Shown piece after piece: positions 1 through 10,869 of a stretch of DNA of 64,000 nucleotides. Numbering within the stretch: the first letter of the stretch is position 1; each line of letters begins with the position of its first letter. The translations under genes were made by a program, and so were the position numbers. This DNA is from Rapana venosa (lineage: Eukaryota > Mollusca > Gastropoda > Neogastropoda > Muricidae), in the NCBI GenBank assembly GCA_028751875.1, contig CM054140.1, forward strand, positions 24,474,586-24,538,585, read 5' to 3'. The notes below the pieces were generated by a model. The model was not told where the DNA came from. It saw only the letters and a list, made by a program, of their open reading frames with translations, and ran no database searches.

Positions 1-340
1 TGTGTGGTTTGTGTGTGTGTGTTGTGGTTGTTGTTTCATTAGTCTGTTCACTCTAAGTGTTTAGCGAGGGAAATTGATAGTGTAATGGAGTTTAAGGTGA
101 GAGATAGGAGTGGAAGGAATAGGTTAAGAAATAGTATCAGTTTGTATTTTTGTGTGTAAATTAGACGCTAGAAATGTCAAGCTATAATATTTAAACAGGA
201 CAAAATTATATGAATCAACAGATGTGGAAAATGAAGAAATAAGGTTAACGACAATAGTATCAGTTGGATTATGGCAGATAAACATCAGCTAAGCAAAGCT
301 AGGAATAATACATTTTCCAGAACTGTAGAAAATAGGTAAA
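1..340. other. Unassigned, TG-rich at left edge
   Basis: Short GT-rich stretch at the window edge, then AT-rich sequence with no coding signal or recognisable repeat. It lies beyond the likely 3' end of the RNase H-bearing element to its right. Confidence 0.5.
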
Positions 341-354
341 AAATTTGTAAATCT

Positions 355-1670
355 AATAACAATAATTATACTGTCCCATATCTGACACGTGGGCGGCAAT
401 AAACTCTCAATCAAAGGCTACTTTACCATTCTTCAATCCCATTGTTCAAGACCTTTCTCAGAAGTGTTGGTAAAGGTTTTACAATCTATCTATCTATCTG
501 TCCCGTAGTCTGACGACCGTGGGGGCACCCTCAAAGACTCAACAACCAGTTCCCTTCATTCCTCTGTCTGTTCTGCCTTTCTCAGGGTTTTGTTGAGTTC
601 TAGGCCTGTCCATTCGCTGATGTTATCCTCCCAGCTCTTCCTTGGTCTGCCTCTTCTTCTTCCTCCTTGGACAGTGCCTTGTAAAACTGTCTTTGCAAGT
701 CCTTTGGATCCTTTTTACAATAGGGCACTCAAATATGATATGAGTATTGGAAATATGATCCCCACATAGACATCTGACATGTTTACAAAATTTTGTAAGG
801 AATGCATTTAACTTCATTCTAAAATATAGTGAACTAACCCTTCTCACTGATATAAAACGCGAATCTATTTGAGAAGGAGCCATATAACAAGAAATATGGG
901 CAGTGGTCAGACAACCTTTAAAATATCGTTCCTTGAATTGATCAGATTCTTTAAACTTACCCCATGAAGTTTGTTCTAATGTTTGGTATCCCTCCTGTAT
1001 AGATAAAGGAACGTCCAGTTCTATCGATTCCATATCATGTTTTGCCCCCCTTTTTTGCAGCTCTGTCAGCCCACTCATTTGAACAAATTCCAACATGAGA
1101 AGGCACCCAACAAAAATAAACAGGAATACCTCTTAAACTTAGGAGGTGTATGACATATTTAATTTCAAAAATAATTCCGGAGACCTTGAAGTTTGGGGAT
1201 TTTATAGCATACAATACTGACTTGGAGTCAACACAAAGCAAGATATGAAAGAAGGAAAATGGAAAATCAAGAATATAGTTAAGAGCCATAAGAACTGCAA
1301 TAAGTTCAGCTGTAAATATTGAACGATGTTTACCAAGATAGTACGATTTCTCAATTTTAAGTGCTGGTATGACAAATGCAGAGCCTGTGTCATGATTTTC
1401 TAAAACAGATCCATCTGAATAAACTTTTAAGCAGTCAGCATACTTATTTTCAATATGCGACTGAACATCTGCAACCAAGATGTTTTGATTTTCATTCTTT
1501 TTTTCAATAATATATTCTATATCAGAACAGGCTTTATCCATCTCCCATGAAGGACATGGTAAAGCTTTTTTGTGTGTTTCTAAGTCATATTCATTAAGTT
1601 TAGATTTTTTAAAGAGATCTGATACATAAGTGCCAATAGGCATTAAACACAAAATTTGTTTAGCCCGTTT

Positions 1671-1672
<2 letters not shown>
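355..1672 (-). pseudogene. Non-LTR retrotransposon 3' part: RNase H domain and terminal zinc-knuckle
   Basis: The minus strand encodes an RNase H fold: YSDGS (near 1408-1425), the glutamate of AELIAV (near 1291-1313), the aspartate of CVDSK (near 1221-1238) and HVG..NEWAD (near 1062-1100) supply the catalytic set. A cysteine/histidine knuckle (CLCGDH...FECP, near 725-775) follows. This order at the C terminus is known from I/Nimb-type non-LTR elements; the clade is inferred. The frame slips at a C/T homopolymer near 1045-1056. A 227-bp foreign insert (486-712) interrupts the tail. When the insert and one target-site copy are ignored, the frame runs from the knuckle to a TAA at 423-425, so the gene was intact there before the insertion. 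The left end is AT-rich with ATT-like repeats near 345-370. Upstream (higher coordinates) it stops abruptly at the (GT)n tract, so no reverse transcriptase is left. Dead copy. Confidence 0.85.
486..712 (-). mobile_element. 5'-truncated RTE-like 3' end, inserted with 9-bp target-site duplication
   Basis: The minus strand reads the basic C terminus of an endonuclease-reverse transcriptase (GRRRGRPRKSWEDN, then EWTG) and ends in a (TAGA)n-type microsatellite, the usual 3' terminus of such elements. The same sequence recurs at 14,578-14,800. TTTTACAAT stands on both sides, at 477-485 and 713-721, a clean target-site duplication. The insert lies within the coding tail of the RNase H-bearing element, so it is the younger of the two. 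Confidence 0.85.
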
Positions 1673-2316
<644 letters not shown>

Positions 2317-2479
2317 GGGCGTGTCTAGCTACTGCTGTACAATACTGCACAAACAAAAGGCAGGCCATCAAAAACACATAACGTTTCCCAATAATTATAA
2401 TACAACAAACGTCACACACTAACACCACAGGAGAAAGAAAAAACCCTTGACCTGCACCTTCACGTATCTCGTGGGGGAC

Positions 2480-2800
2480 GGGATAGCCTAGTGGTCAGAA
2501 CATTGCGCTCGCAATCTGACGACCCGGGTTCGATTCCCGTGCAATGGGATATTTTCCTCTGGAGTTAACATCAGTGCAGACTCCACTCTCCCCAAAAGTC
2601 CTTCGGATGAGACTATAGACCGAGGCCCCGTGTGCGAACGGACACAGAACATCTTGCGCACATGTTAAATCCTGTTCCGCTTTTCGTAAGAGTAGGCCAT
2701 TGTACCTGTGTGCCGGTGGGAACAGATGACAGAATTCACAAATCCGCATACACAGGGGGACCGGATGTAAATAAAAGCACATAAGTGCTTATTCCATTAT
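2480..2800 (+). mobile_element. tRNA-derived SINE, family A, near full length
   Basis: The head has a pol III box A (TAGCCTAGTGG, 2484-2494) and box B (GGGTTCGATTCCC, 2527-2539). The body carries the conserved-looking CCTTCGGATGAGACTATAG and the tail runs into AT-rich ATAAAAGAATGA repeats. A real tRNA is unlikely because the same body recurs in six other places. It serves here as the reference for family A. Confidence 0.85.
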
Positions 2801-2943
2801 CCCCGAAATAAAAGAATGAGATATAAAAGAATGAAATAAAATAATGAAATGGTGTGTTAGACGGATGGGGGTGCACTGAAGAGTTTGTAACCAGCTTCCT
2901 CCACTCCTGGTGGTACTTAGTTTAACCACAATTGGTCGTTAAT

Positions 2944-3034
2944 CCCCCCCCCCTCCCCACCCCCCCCCAACAAAAATAAAAGCAACCAAACATAAATTGA
3001 AGGTGGATGGGGAGGGGGGGGGGGGGGGGGGGGG
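2944..3034. repeat. Poly-C and poly-G tracts
   Basis: Interrupted C run (2944-2968) and a G run of more than 20 (to 3034), about 40 bp apart. Lengths are unreliable in a long-read assembly. Confidence 0.8.
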
Positions 3035-3224
3035 CTAGTGGATTTGATTTACCTTTGATGACGAAAAAAAGGACACATTTTTACTTGCAGGTAATTCTCT
3101 TTCTAACATGGCTTCCATCCCAGACATCGAAAATACCACCCAACGCCATGAAAGACAAATGACAAAAGTAGTTAGCGAGGTCCTGGCGTGGTTCCATTAA
3201 AAATGTCACCATCATTATGATTAT

Positions 3225-3310
3225 TAGGGATAGCCTTGTGGTTTAGAATGATGCTCATGACCTGCTGACCCGGGTTCAAATCTCGTTCAAGAGGATTTGT
3301 TTGGTGTTTT
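3225..3310 (+). mobile_element. SINE family A head fragment
   Basis: tRNA-like head only: box A TAGCCTTGTGG (3231-3241) and box B CGGGTTCAAATC (about 3271-3282). The sequence departs from family A soon after, so this is a 3'-truncated or diverged copy. Confidence 0.65.
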
Positions 3311-3339
3311 TTAAAAACCGAACCAACCGCAACAACGGT

Positions 3340-3981
3340 TTCTGCTGCGGCATGTTGATAGCCTAACACACTAACTGACCTAGGCCTAAAACGCTATGTA
3401 GCAATGTTGCCAAGGCGTTTAGGCCTAGCGGCTAACCTCTTCACACACAGCCAACCTCTCTCCCAGCACCGCTCATGCTACTAGCCTGCCTATCGATCGG
3501 TTCATGCAGCTTCCAGCGGCAACAGCACGACTGAGAATGCTAGCCTAGCGTAGGCCTACAGTGTGTGTGAGTGAGTGTGTGTGTGGCCTAGGTCTATGTG
3601 TTTGTGTGAGGAGGGATGCTGGTTGCTTCATGGTTCTTGCCATCCTCCAACTAACAAAAGCATCCTTTGCCTGCCTGCCTTATGAAGAACATAGGCTTAT
3701 TCTGAAACCGGAATCCTGGCGAGGTTTGTGTGTGTATGATAATTATTCTCGTTGGTATTGTTTTAGGATATCGTTCCTTGCCTTGTGGATTGTGAAACCA
3801 AGTGTTGTGCAGTTTTGCAAGGGGGAGGGGGGGAATTCCATCGTCGTCGTCGAACGCTCAGACAGCAACTATTGTTCTCTGATATATGAGCGAAAATGCG
3901 TCACGCTGGCGATAAGCGCCTGACAAGTCAGGCCCAGCGCATTTGGCTTCGGCATAAGCCTAAGAGAGAATTGTTATCTTT
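3340..3981. other. No gene; rich in TAGGCCTA/TAGCCTA words
   Basis: Unassigned sequence, no supported coding region. It has an unusual density of AGGCCTA and AGCCTA words (for example near 3380, 3420, 3540 and 3585), continued at 4,780-4,830 and 5,240-5,290. Confidence 0.4.
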
Positions 3982-4271
3982 GGGGGGGGGGGGGGGGGGG
4001 GGTGTTTAGAATGGACCAAGAAGGCAGAAAATAGACAAGCAAGAGATGATAGGAAGGAAAGGAACAAGGCAGAAACAAAGAGAGTGAAAGAAAAGAGGAC
4101 ATTTCTAGCACAGAATTTCCAGACAGTAGGGATGCTATTTATACTGACAGGCCCAGGCATCCCCCACAGGTGTGTGTGTGTGTGTGTGTGTGTGTGTTGT
4201 GGTGTGTGTGTAGTGTGTGTGTGTGTGGTGTGTGTGTGTGTGTGTGTTGTGTGTTGTGTGTGGTGTGTGTT
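3982..4271. repeat. Poly-G run and (GT)n tract
   Basis: A G run at 3982-4002, about 170 bp of unassigned purine-rich sequence, then (GT)n from 4171 to 4271 broken by GGT and TAG interruptions. Confidence 0.85.
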
Positions 4272-4545
4272 TTATTCTTTTATTTCGAGGATAATGGAAC
4301 AAGCACTCGTGTGCTTTTTTTTTTTTTAATCAGTCCCCCGTGTGTATACAGTTTTGTAAATTTTGTCGTTCGTTCCCTCCGGCACACAATGGCCTACTCT
4401 TCCGAAAAGCGGAACGGGTTATTAACGTGTGCGCTAGATGTTCTGCGTGCGTTCGCACACGGGACCTCGGTTTCAACCGAAGGACTTTTGGGGAGAGTGG
4501 CGTTGGCACTGATGTTAACTCCAGAGGAAAAATCCTCTTGAACAA
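4272..4545 (-). mobile_element. SINE family A, reverse orientation, truncated at box B
   Basis: The minus strand aligns by eye to the 2480-2800 copy over most of its length (the CACACGGGACCTCGG core, the TTCCGAAAAGCGGAAC segment and the CCCCGTGTGTATACAG tail). It ends exactly where box B should be and joins a (GT)n tract. Confidence 0.75.
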
Positions 4546-4548
<3 letters not shown>

Positions 4549-4583
<35 letters not shown>

Positions 4584-4716
4584 TGCGTGCGTGCGTGCGT
4601 GCGTGCGTGTGTGTGTGTTGGTTGATATTGGTTCCCCTCTTCCCCACTCCTTGCCCTCCTAGTTGGGGAATTTACATACATACATTCATACATACATACA
4701 TACATACATACATACA

Positions 4717-4745
<29 letters not shown>
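4549..4745. repeat. Compound microsatellite (GT)n-(GTGC)n ... (TACA)n
   Basis: GT dinucleotides grade into GTGC tetramers up to about 4620, then after 50 bp of other sequence comes (TACA)n from 4670 to 4745. Confidence 0.9.
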
Positions 4746-4747
<2 letters not shown>

Positions 4748-4874
4748 TTATATATAAAAAATTTATCAAGCACTTGTCAGTAGTAGTCCTAGGCTAGACC
4801 TACCCTCGTTAGGCTACTAGGCCTACTGTACCCACCCGCTAACGTTCTACCCCTACTTTATATACTTGAATGCT

Positions 4875-4875
<1 letters not shown>

Positions 4876-4938
<63 letters not shown>

Positions 4939-4979
4939 CGTGTGCGTGCGTGCCTGCGTGTGTGTGTGTGTGTGTGTGG
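4876..4979. repeat. (GT)n microsatellite with GTGC interruptions
   Basis: About 100 bp of GT repeat with GCGT interruptions; no gene. Confidence 0.9.
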
Positions 4980-5616
4980 ACGCGCTTATGTGCACGTGCT
5001 CGAGAACACATAAACATATACATCTTCACAATCACAATAATAAATACGGCAAATCATAGCAAATTAAGACAAACCAGCACAGTTTATAATTATACAATCA
5101 TACAACTGTGAACGACTAACGCCCATCACCTGTGTGTAACCCAACAGACTATTGATCCCAGGGAACATCTGAGTTTTATTCACTAAAACAGCAAGACTGT
5201 TCTTCTTGTGTATCACTACGCGTTATTTCTGATTGGTGGTGGGTTAGGCTAGGCTACGCTAGGCTTTATTGTGCTACTCGGCCTAACTCTAACCTATTGT
5301 CAACACATATCCCACAAGACTCTGAGACTTAGGCTTAGTACTTGCAAGGAAACGTGAAGCAGAATCGTTTTAGAGTGTGGTTGTGGGTATACTTAGACAA
5401 AGTGAAGGCGATGTGTAAGCTATAGCCTATGTATGTGTGTGGTCTGAGAACCTGCAGGTAGGTAGGTAGGTAGGTATCGATAGGCGGGAGATTCATGAAC
5501 AGCAGGGTTCTGTTGGGGTCAGTGTTGGTGGTGGTTGTTGTGTTTCCATTTTCAGAGGACTTGAATTGGCTATAGCCTAGCTTCCAGCATGAAATGAAGG
5601 TGAATTATTACTTTGT
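4980..5616. other. No gene seen; short (TAGG)n
   Basis: Unassigned AT-moderate sequence. It contains (GTAG)n at about 5453-5476 and more TAGGCTA words at 5240-5290. Confidence 0.4.
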
Positions 5617-5776
5617 CTGTCTGTCGGTCTGTCTTTGTGTCTATCTGTCTGTCTCTGCCTATCTGTCTGTCTGTCTTCCTGTCTATAATTATATGTCTGT
5701 CCTATTGGTCAGACTGTTTACATTGACTGCCTGTCTGTCTGTCTGTCTGTCTCTCTGCCCCGTCCCCTCCCCCCCC

Positions 5777-5810
<34 letters not shown>

Positions 5811-5825
5811 CTCTCTTTCTGTGCA
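5617..5825. repeat. (CTGT)n tetranucleotide then (CT)n
   Basis: Imperfect CTGT/CTGTCTGT repeats to about 5760, then CT dinucleotides with a short C run. They sit directly upstream of a CR1/L2-like tail and may have been part of that element's 3' UTR. Confidence 0.85.
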
Positions 5826-5895
5826 TGGAATGTCCATCATCCACAAGATTCAGCACTATATAAATTCCATTCATTATTATTATTATTATTTACAT
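5826..5895 (+). mobile_element. CR1/L2-like 3' terminal tail
   Basis: ACAAGATTCAGCACTATATA followed by (ATT)n at 5878-5892. The same terminal signature closes the element at 8090-9765 and recurs at 50.1 and 53.2-53.6 kb, so this is a severely 5'-truncated copy. Confidence 0.65.
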
Positions 5896-5969
5896 ATTTC
5901 TTTCTTTCTCTAGGTTGTTCTTCATGCCATGTAATGCAAGTTCTTTGTTGCTTTCTGCTTTTCTCTCCC

Positions 5970-6058
5970 TCCCCCCCCCCCCCCCCCCCCCCAAAGAGGA
6001 CTGGATGTAAAAAAGCTATTGTTATGCTTATTTTATAACCCTCTATAAATAACATTTT

Positions 6059-6092
<34 letters not shown>

Positions 6093-6152
6093 TCTCTACT
6101 CTCTCTCTCTCTCTCTCATCTCCTCTCCTCTCTCCTCTCTCTCTCTCTCTCA
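5970..6152. repeat. Poly-C run and (CT)n tract
   Basis: C run at 5970-5992, an AT-rich spacer, then CT dinucleotides from 6061 to 6152 that abut the reverse transcriptase fragment to the right. Confidence 0.85.
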
Positions 6153-6154
6153 TG

Positions 6155-7360
6155 AACAGTGTGTCTCAATAGGTACAACTACATCCAAATTTCAAGCCAT
6201 CAATTATGGAGTACCACAAGGATCCATACTAGGACCTATTCTCTTCTCACTATACATAAACGACCTCCACATCAAATCCAAATGCGAACTATTTGCTGAT
6301 GACACAACTATTCATACGAGCCACAATAACCTTAACTCTCTAGCAAACGCATTACAAAAAGTGTTGATCAGCTTATTGAATGGACCGAACTAAACCATAT
6401 GTCTATACACCCCCAAACAACAAAATGCATGCCTATTACCACCAGACAAAAGAGTCAAAACTTAACCCATAAACTTACTCCCATCAAAATTAAAAAGGAA
6501 GTAATTGAACAAACCTATCACCACAAGGTTTTAGGGGTAACAATTGATGAAAATCTCAGTTAGTTCTACCACATATCTCAACTATGCAAATACATGTCCC
6601 AAAGAGTATACAAACTTTCTAAAATCAAGCACTTTCTTGACTTTCATTCAAGGAAACTATTCTTCCAATGTTATATACAATCCTCAATAGACTATGCTTC
6701 TACCCTGTGGGATTCTGCTAGTGCAAACACTATGAAACCGTTACTGAGTCTGTATAAACGTGCTCTCAAACTGGTCCTTTTAAAAAAGACAAGCTTATTA
6801 GAAGCTGACTATACTCAATTAAATATTCTCCCCTTACACCAAAGATTAAAATATAACAAAGGAGTCATGATGTTCAAGATCATGACAGGAACTGTTCCAT
6901 CATACTTAAAAGACAAATTTCCCCTAAACCAATCCAGAAATACTATAAAGCCTAGTGTCCCAATTCCAAGAATAGACTTATTCAAATCTAGTCTACTTTA
7001 CTCAGGCCCTATGCTGTGGAACTCCCTTCCTGATTCAGTTAAACAACATCAATCAATAACAATCTACAAAACTCAATTATCAACTCACTTGATACATCAA
7101 CAATAACAAACCACAGTCCATAGCCTTAAAAACAAATTTGCTTATCCTCCCTTACCTATCTGCCCTTTCCATCTTACCTATCTGCCCTGCCCTTTCCCTT
7201 CACCTGCCTGTCTGTCAGACCGTTGTCCCCTCTCTCTCCCCTCTCTCTCCTCTCCCCTCTCTCTCTCCTCTCTCTCTCTCTCTTCTCTCTCTCTCTACTC
7301 TCTCTCTCCTCTTTCTCTCTCTTCTCTCTCACTTTCAAATTTTCATTGTTGTTGTATAAA
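6155..7360 (+). pseudogene. Non-LTR reverse transcriptase C-terminal half (CR1/L2-like)
   Basis: Reverse transcriptase motifs are readable: GVPQGSILGP (from 6208) and the catalytic box FADDTT (from 6292). A long thumb/C-terminal region follows: the frame restored near 6594 runs through YKLSKIKHFL, DYASTLWDSA and the terminal LWNSLPDSVK to a TAA just after 7104. This matches the C-terminal third of CR1/Jockey-superfamily polyproteins. It has at least one frameshift near 6355-6365 and a stop near 6560, and it lacks endonuclease and fingers. The left end coincides with a (CT)n tract; to the right a CT-rich 3' UTR (7219-7345) ends near TTGTTGTTG. Dead copy. Confidence 0.85.
7219..7345. repeat. 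(CT)n tract in the 3' UTR of the reverse transcriptase relic
   Basis: CT dinucleotides with TCC and ACT interruptions. Confidence 0.85.
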
Positions 7361-7429
7361 TGAGTTTACCAAAGTGATTTTTTTTTTAATTACACTATAG
7401 TTATAAGAAATATATCTATCATAACAATA

Positions 7430-7647
7430 ATATGTGTTAATCTGTACGAGTATAATCAAAAAGAGTGTTGACAGTGATGATGTGCTATTTTGAGAACTAT
7501 ATTCAGTATTTTTTATCTATGTCGCTTTTGTTTTGTTTGTTTATAAACAAAAAGCATTATCTTTAACACACACACACACACACACCACCCACACACAAAA
7601 CCCACACACACTCACCCCTCTCTCTCTCTCCCACTCTCTCTCATTTC

Positions 7648-7682
<35 letters not shown>

Positions 7683-7690
7683 ACCTATCT
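7430..7690 (+). repeat. Dispersed repeat R with microsatellite core
   Basis: GAGTATAATCAAAAAGAGTG, then TGACAGTGATGATGTGC and a TTTTGAG segment, leading into CA repeats (7567-7616), CT repeats and a C run (about 7650-7681). The same order of unique words and microsatellite recurs at 9.77-10.56 kb (about three times) and at 56.34 kb. Confidence 0.6.
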
Positions 7691-7699
7691 CTCTCTCTT

Positions 7700-8089
7700 A
7701 CTTACAATAATAATGTTCTTTTTATGACTTTAGTGATTTTTTCTCCTTATACTGTTGAAAACTTGCCTTCCCCATGACAAAATATGTCCTATGCTTCAAG
7801 TCATTCAATAACTGGAGACTCAGAACATAGTTACACTTATTGACGATAAAAACCGAAGCTTGATCATAGGGACAACATAAACTTTCCTCCATCACTACAA
7901 CATCAACTGAATTCGGCAGTGGCCATCAGTTCCTTTGTCCAACTCTTGTGAAGTATTAGGTGTGTTCTTGACAAATCAATCTCTATGAAAAAATTTCATC
8001 ACCCAGACCTGCCAGTATTGCTTCTATAAAATACCGCGCCATAACGCGCGGAGTAGCACGCGCGATCGCTGCGCGTCTCTACTGATGCA
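7700..8089. other. No gene seen
   Basis: Unassigned sequence between repeat R and the CR1/L2-like element, with a short CG-rich patch (ACGCGCGATCGCTGCGCG) near 8055-8075. Confidence 0.4.
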
Positions 8090-9765
8090 ACCGTGCAAAG
8101 CTGTCACATCTTAATTCTTTCCGTTTTTAGGACTACTGTAGATTCTCTTTTGGTTGGCCTACACAGCGTCATCCATCCTTCTCTTCAACGAATACAAAGA
8201 ACTTCTGCAGCTCGGACTGTTCCTTAGAAAGAAAAAATCCGTACACATCAATCCGCTTTGCGTCTCTTCACTGGCTGACAGTCTCACAATGACTGAAATG
8301 TATTTAGATCATTACCCTCTGTTTCATATGTCTCCACACTTCTGCACCATCTTTTTTTTTTTTGCTGCCTCTCTTCTGTGGACCGTTTCCTATTGTCCGG
8401 TTGTTCCCACGCGCTCATTCCAAATCCCCGCCACAGCCATACCAGATTTGTTATGTCTATCCTCAGAGTCGAGGATCCACAGGGTGGCCCCCCCCAATCA
8501 CTATCAGGCCGCCGTGGGGCACCAGCCTGAGGGGCCCCGCACTGCGGCTGGGTCACTTTGGCGTGTGTTCAGTTGTGCCTGTTTGAGCAACATACGCAGG
8601 TCACACCTACTAAGCCCCACTACATAACGACAGTAGTAGATCAGTCGCGGAGCCAGACTGAGTGAGTTGCACACCCGAGGTGGCAACCACCTCGACCCGT
8701 CCCTCCAACGTCCGTCCCCGCGAACCTCCAAACACAAAGGCTTTGCACAAACTCACACAGGACAGACGTGTATGGCAACCGAATCTGAGGTCACCATGAG
8801 GACAGAGCAAAATGGGACCAACGAATAGAGGCAATTTTTTTAATCTGCATGTATGATCATATGACAATGAGGATGACGTAATGGTTGATTGTGTGGAAGT
8901 GCATATGTTTGAGTACTACTTGACAGGTTGTACTCTACGATTTCTTCATATTATATCACGGCGTCAACCGGGACCGAGAAAAATACAGACACTGCAGGTT
9001 GGTCAGGGGTAATTTGAGCAACACTCTCAACTGAATCCGGTTTATTGTGGATGAAGCTCGACTGTGTGGTCCCTGTCTTCCCACTGAGGCCCACTGCACA
9101 ATCACTCTGGGTAGGTGCGGCCAGAGTCCGAATTTCCTTATGACTCTTAGGGGAATCGATCCGCGACTTCTTGACACGGTAACCCAAGGCGCTAACCATG
9201 CGGCGCATCCTGGCGGATGGTAATGCGCCATTGCGGCTGGTTTATCTGCACCATCTTATCTTAGTATCTGTCTTCTCTGTACACTCCTTTCCCGTTCCCT
9301 TCGTTCAGAGCAGATACTTTGGGCTTTCGAACACCAGATTCAAACTAACCACTTGTTGGCATGGTCGATCTTTCTGTTTTGTCGTCCATCTGGATATGAT
9401 CCTACTCTCTTTCAATTCGCAAAAAACCTTCACTGGTTTCCTTCATATCCAGCCTCAAAATCAATTATTTCCTTCCTGACACTTTCCCCTCATATCCGTC
9501 TCTACTTTTCAACAACATCCTTCATCTCCTAATGGTGTTCGCGGGTGTGTGTGTGTGTGTGTGTGTGTGGGGTGTGTGTGTGTGTTGTGTGTGGGTGTGT
9601 GCACGTACACGTGCATAAATTCTTGAATATATGTTATTTATTATATTTGAGGAAGTTGAATGCGGTAAATGATTTGAGTAGCACAGCGCTTCGATTTGTT
9701 TTTTTACAAGATTCAGCGCTATATATATTACATTTATTTTATTATGATTATTATTATTATTATGT
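8090..9765 (+). pseudogene. CR1/L2-like retrotransposon 3' end, split by an inserted retroposon
   Basis: Before the insertion, the plus strand shows the DYC-SLLVGLP and LQRIQRTSAART stretches typical of the C-terminal domain of CR1/L2 reverse transcriptases. After it, the coding resumes as APSYLS, then a RADTLGF-like segment, LAWSIF and the final hydrophobic run ending near 9480. Frames are broken several times. The 3' UTR contains (GT)n at 9545-9605 and ends in GATTCAGCGCTATATATA plus (ATT)n at about 9715-9762. The split is at TCTGCACCATCTT, present both at 8341-8353 and 9245-9257. Joining across it restores a plausible protein order, so this was one element before the insertion. Confidence 0.75.
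8354..9244 (-). mobile_element. 891-bp tRNA-headed, poly(A)-tailed retroposon with 13-bp target-site duplication
   Basis: The minus strand starts near 9244 with a tRNA-like head: box A around 9195-9205 (CGCCGCATGGT) and box B at about 9150-9164 (GCGGATCGATTCCCC). It ends in a poly(A) tail, seen as T8352-8363 on the plus strand. TCTGCACCATCTT flanks it on both sides. The head and adjacent region (to about 9040) resemble the SINE at 58,475-58,840, including a GGGACCACA..GTC.AGCT segment. The remaining ~650 bp body (8364-9030) is GC-richer and unrecognised, with no long open frame I trust. Options: an unusually long composite SINE, a SINE-plus-transcript chimera, or two nested insertions sharing one outer duplication. 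The insertion event is well supported; the family identity is not. Confidence 0.75.
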
Positions 9766-9768
9766 AGG

Positions 9769-10239
9769 AGTGTATTGGTATTGGGCTTTATTTTATTTTC
9801 TATGATCGTGCAATGTGTAAGAGTATATTTTGAAAAGAATATTGATGGTTGATCTGTGCTGTCTTGAAAATTTGATATTTAGAGTATTATCCTTGTTCGT
9901 TGAAACAACACTCACACACACACACACACACACACAACACACACACACACACACACTCTCTCTTCTCTCTCTTTCTCTCGCTCTCTCCTCTCTCTCTCTC
10001 CCTCCCTGCCTTTTAGATTTGGTTTTATCCCCCCTTTTTCTTCTGCCTTGTGTTTATTGTTAGGAGTTTATGGGGTATTGTGTGTATTTTCATTATCATG
10101 GACATATAATATGTCATTTATGGAGTATAATCAAAAGAAGTGTTGACGGTGAATTGTTTTGTGCACTGTTTTGAGTATGTTATTTTTAGTGTTTATCCTG
10201 AAAACATAACACACTCAATTCTCTCTATCTCTCTCTCTA

Positions 10240-10270
<31 letters not shown>

Positions 10271-10479
10271 TCTCTATGACCTTTATGATTGGCTGGGGTT
10301 TAGGGGGGGGGGGGGGGTCTTTATTTTTCGTCCTTGTTTTTATTGTGTGAGAGTATGGGTATTGAGTTGTATTTGAATTATCATGACATATTTTTGTTAT
10401 GAGTATCAAAATAAGTGTTGAAGGTGATCGTTTTGTACTGTTTGGAGAATTATTAATTTAGTACCATCTCTAATTTACA

Positions 10480-10540
<61 letters not shown>

Positions 10541-10560
10541 TCTCTCTCGCATATAGAATT
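9769..10560 (+). repeat. Three tandem copies of dispersed repeat R
   Basis: Each ~260-310-bp unit has a T-rich part (ATTATCATGACATAT-like), then GAGTATAATCAAAAGAAGTG, a TTGTTTTGT.CTGTTTTGAG segment, and a CA and/or CT microsatellite (about 9910-9985, 10219-10275, 10483-10550). A G run at about 10300-10318 follows the second microsatellite. No coding capacity. Confidence 0.65.
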
Positions 10561-10710
10561 ATTTGAAGGAAAAAGTACTTACTTACGACATTAAAATTTT
10601 TGGGGGGAACTGTACTTGCATAGTGATAATCCTACACAGTTTCTTACTGGCAAATAAGAAGGAAGGTGATCAGGGCGATTTATACATTCACCTGCCTAAC
10701 AAATAAAGTG
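10561..10710. other. No gene seen
   Basis: Unassigned AT-rich spacer. Confidence 0.4.
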
Positions 10711-10767
10711 TAAGGAGGAGGAGGAGGAAGAAGAAGAAGACGAAGACAAAGAAGAAGAGAATGGTAT

Positions 10768-10803
<36 letters not shown>

Positions 10804-10866
10804 GGATGATGACGACGACGACGACGACGACGACGATTGATGATGATGTTGATGATGATGATGAGT
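10711..10866. repeat. Compound trinucleotide tract (GAG)n-(GAA)n-(GAT)n-(GAC)n
   Basis: Purine-led GAN triplets running for about 155 bp, with a (GAT)n block near 10768-10802 and a (GAC)n block near 10812-10835. The poly-Ser, poly-His and poly-Met frames over it are artefacts of the repeat. Confidence 0.9.
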
Positions 10867-10869
10867 TGA

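Noticed and set aside
2480..2550. Functional tRNA gene
   Set aside because: Box A and box B are good, but the sequence continues into a body shared by several other copies, so it is a SINE head.
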